Virus record (IMG/VR): IMGVR_UViG_3300022935_000005
Coordinates: 62,001 to 126,000 of that record
Length of the DNA stretch: 64,000 bases
From: a virus
Direction: 5' to 3' (one strand)
The notes under the pieces were generated by a model. The model saw nothing but the letters and a program-made list of their open reading frames with translations. It did not search any database and was not told the DNA's origin. Of this stretch, positions 63,254 through 64,000 are shown piece after piece. The translations under genes were made by a program, and so were the position numbers. The stretch's first letter is position 1. The number at the start of each line of letters is the position of its first letter.

Positions 63254-64000
63254 ATGGCTGATTCAAAAGAATTACAAACTCAACTACAGATTAATCAGCA
63301 GATCAACAAAGTTCTGGCTGACCGTGCTAAGCAGATGGACGCTCTATCTAAGCAGATAGGCGGCCAGGCGCAGCTTGCTAAAGAGCTGTGCAAAGCGATG
63401 GAGTGTCAAGATCTCGACGGTCTAGAAGACAGAATAGCTGGTCTATCTTCAACACTTAGCTCTGCTGCTGAGGAAGCTTCAAAGGCTGGTGGTGCCCTAG
63501 ACAAGATGGGCCAAGACGGCCAGAAGTCTACCGGCGGTCTCGGGGACACTCTCGGTAATATACTAAGTAAGTTTACACCGATGAAAGCCGCAGCTGTTGG
63601 TGCTGCATCTGGAATGATGAAGACATTCAGCCGTCTGCCAGGGATGTTCAGTATGATCTCTGGCGGGATCGGTAGCGTTGTTGGTGGCCTATTCAACGTC
63701 GGTAAGTCTATAGTCGGTATTCCGTTTCAGGTCTTGGGCGAGTTCACGAAAGCTGCTGCATCTACAACCGGCGGAGTCAATGAGCTTCGCCAAGCCATGG
63801 AAGAGCTTAAAGGCGAGATGGGCGACTTGTCGAAAGGCGAAGGCGCCGCCGTTATGGAAGGGTTTGACAACTTACGCTCTTCGTCATCGGCTTTAGCGCA
63901 ATCTGGTCTAAGCGTAAGCCAAGTTTTTGGATATGGCTCTGGTGGTGCCGCTGCCATGCTAAAGGCGGTTGGTGAGATAGCAAAAGCCGCAGGCCCTCAA
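63254..64000 (+). CDS. Tail tape measure protein (3'-truncated, first 249 aa)
   Basis: The frame from the ATG at 63254 is open to the right window edge, so only the N-terminus is seen; the two reverse-strand frames here are shadows. Residues 1-55 form a coiled coil (LQTQLQINQQINKVLADRAK), followed by Ala/Gly/Ser-rich helical segments with hydrophobic stretches near 135-170 (MFSMISGGIGSVVGGLFNVG), as in tape measure proteins that line the tail tube and set its length. The position right after the gp26-like pair supports this. The ribosome site is weak (TAAGAG). A baseplate or internal tail protein of similar composition is the alternative. Confidence 0.7.
   Translation, partial: MADSKELQTQLQINQQINKVLADRAKQMDALSKQIGGQAQLAKELCKAMECQDLDGLEDRIAGLSSTLSSAAEEASKAGGALDKMGQDGQKSTGGLGDTLGNILSKFTPMKAAAVGAASGMMKTFSRLPGMFSMISGGIGSVVGGLFNVGKSIVGIPFQVLGEFTKAAASTTGGVNELRQAMEELKGEMGDLSKGEGAAVMEGFDNLRSSSSALAQSGLSVSQVFGYGSGGAAAMLKAVGEIAKAAGPQ

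Noticed and set aside
63406-63957. Two reverse-strand frames (96 and 76 aa) at the right edge
   Set aside because: The forward frame from 63254 is open for all 249 codons and has tape-measure character; the reverse frames are its antisense.
1-64000. tRNA genes, integrase, reverse transcriptase (diversity-generating element), lysis genes
   Set aside because: I looked for them by eye in the protein frames and gaps and saw none; the gaps are too short for most, but a small or unusual tRNA overlapping a gene could be missed.

Overview
The window is one continuous stretch of late genes from a large contractile-tailed bacteriophage (Caudoviricetes, T4-like or far-T4 virion plan). All convincing genes lie on the + strand, packed with TAATG/TGATG/ATGA overlaps. 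No bacterial chromosomal gene, rRNA, tRNA, integrase, CRISPR or insertion sequence was recognised. The T4 synteny is clear: large terminase (gp17-like), portal (gp20), prohead protease (gp21), scaffold (gp22), major capsid (gp23), three neck/tail-completion proteins (gp13/14/15-like), two sheath paralogues (gp18), tube (gp19), a gp26-like protein and the start of a tape measure. The host cannot be read from the sequence. The style of the fibre and LamG-type proteins resembles marine phages, but that is an impression.

Layout. 2-19201: adsorption and baseplate-periphery proteins, namely a LamG-containing protein cut by the window edge, a 2209-aa giant, a 2417-aa repeat-rich fibre and a smaller fibre. 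19202-21165: a small DUF5659-like gene, then a codon-biased fibre-type virion protein with a structured leader and a strong terminator. 21166-35034: a long, largely translationally coupled run of tail/baseplate-associated proteins with LTDxGR, fibronectin III-like and LamG modules. 35034-39697: a DNA-metabolism island inside the structural run, encoding a RuvC-like nuclease, a short T4 gp61-like primase and a fused Mre11-Rad50 (gp47-gp46) protein. 39681-51106: packaging and head module with several small uncharacterised genes between protease and scaffold. 51222-61664: neck, two sheaths and tube. 61830-64000: gp26-like protein, a probable frameshift extension, a small helical protein and the tape measure (open at the window end).

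How it works together: the terminase packages DNA through the portal into a protease-matured prohead; the neck proteins seal it and join the sheath/tube tail; the left-hand genes probably build baseplate-attached adhesins and fibres; the recombination/primase island would supply replication and recombination intermediates for packaging.

The most interesting signals are (i) a T7 slippery run where the gp26-like frame ends and a conserved-looking reading frame without a good start continues, between tube and tape measure as for frameshifted tail-assembly chaperones; (ii) a recurring ATAnTTAA motif in most intergenic gaps that may be this phage's late promoter element; (iii) the Mre11-Rad50 fusion with an atypical C-x6-C hook; (iv) two oversized tandem sheath genes; and (v) fibre repeats identical in protein but scrambled in codons. 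No stretch over 300 bases lacks a gene.
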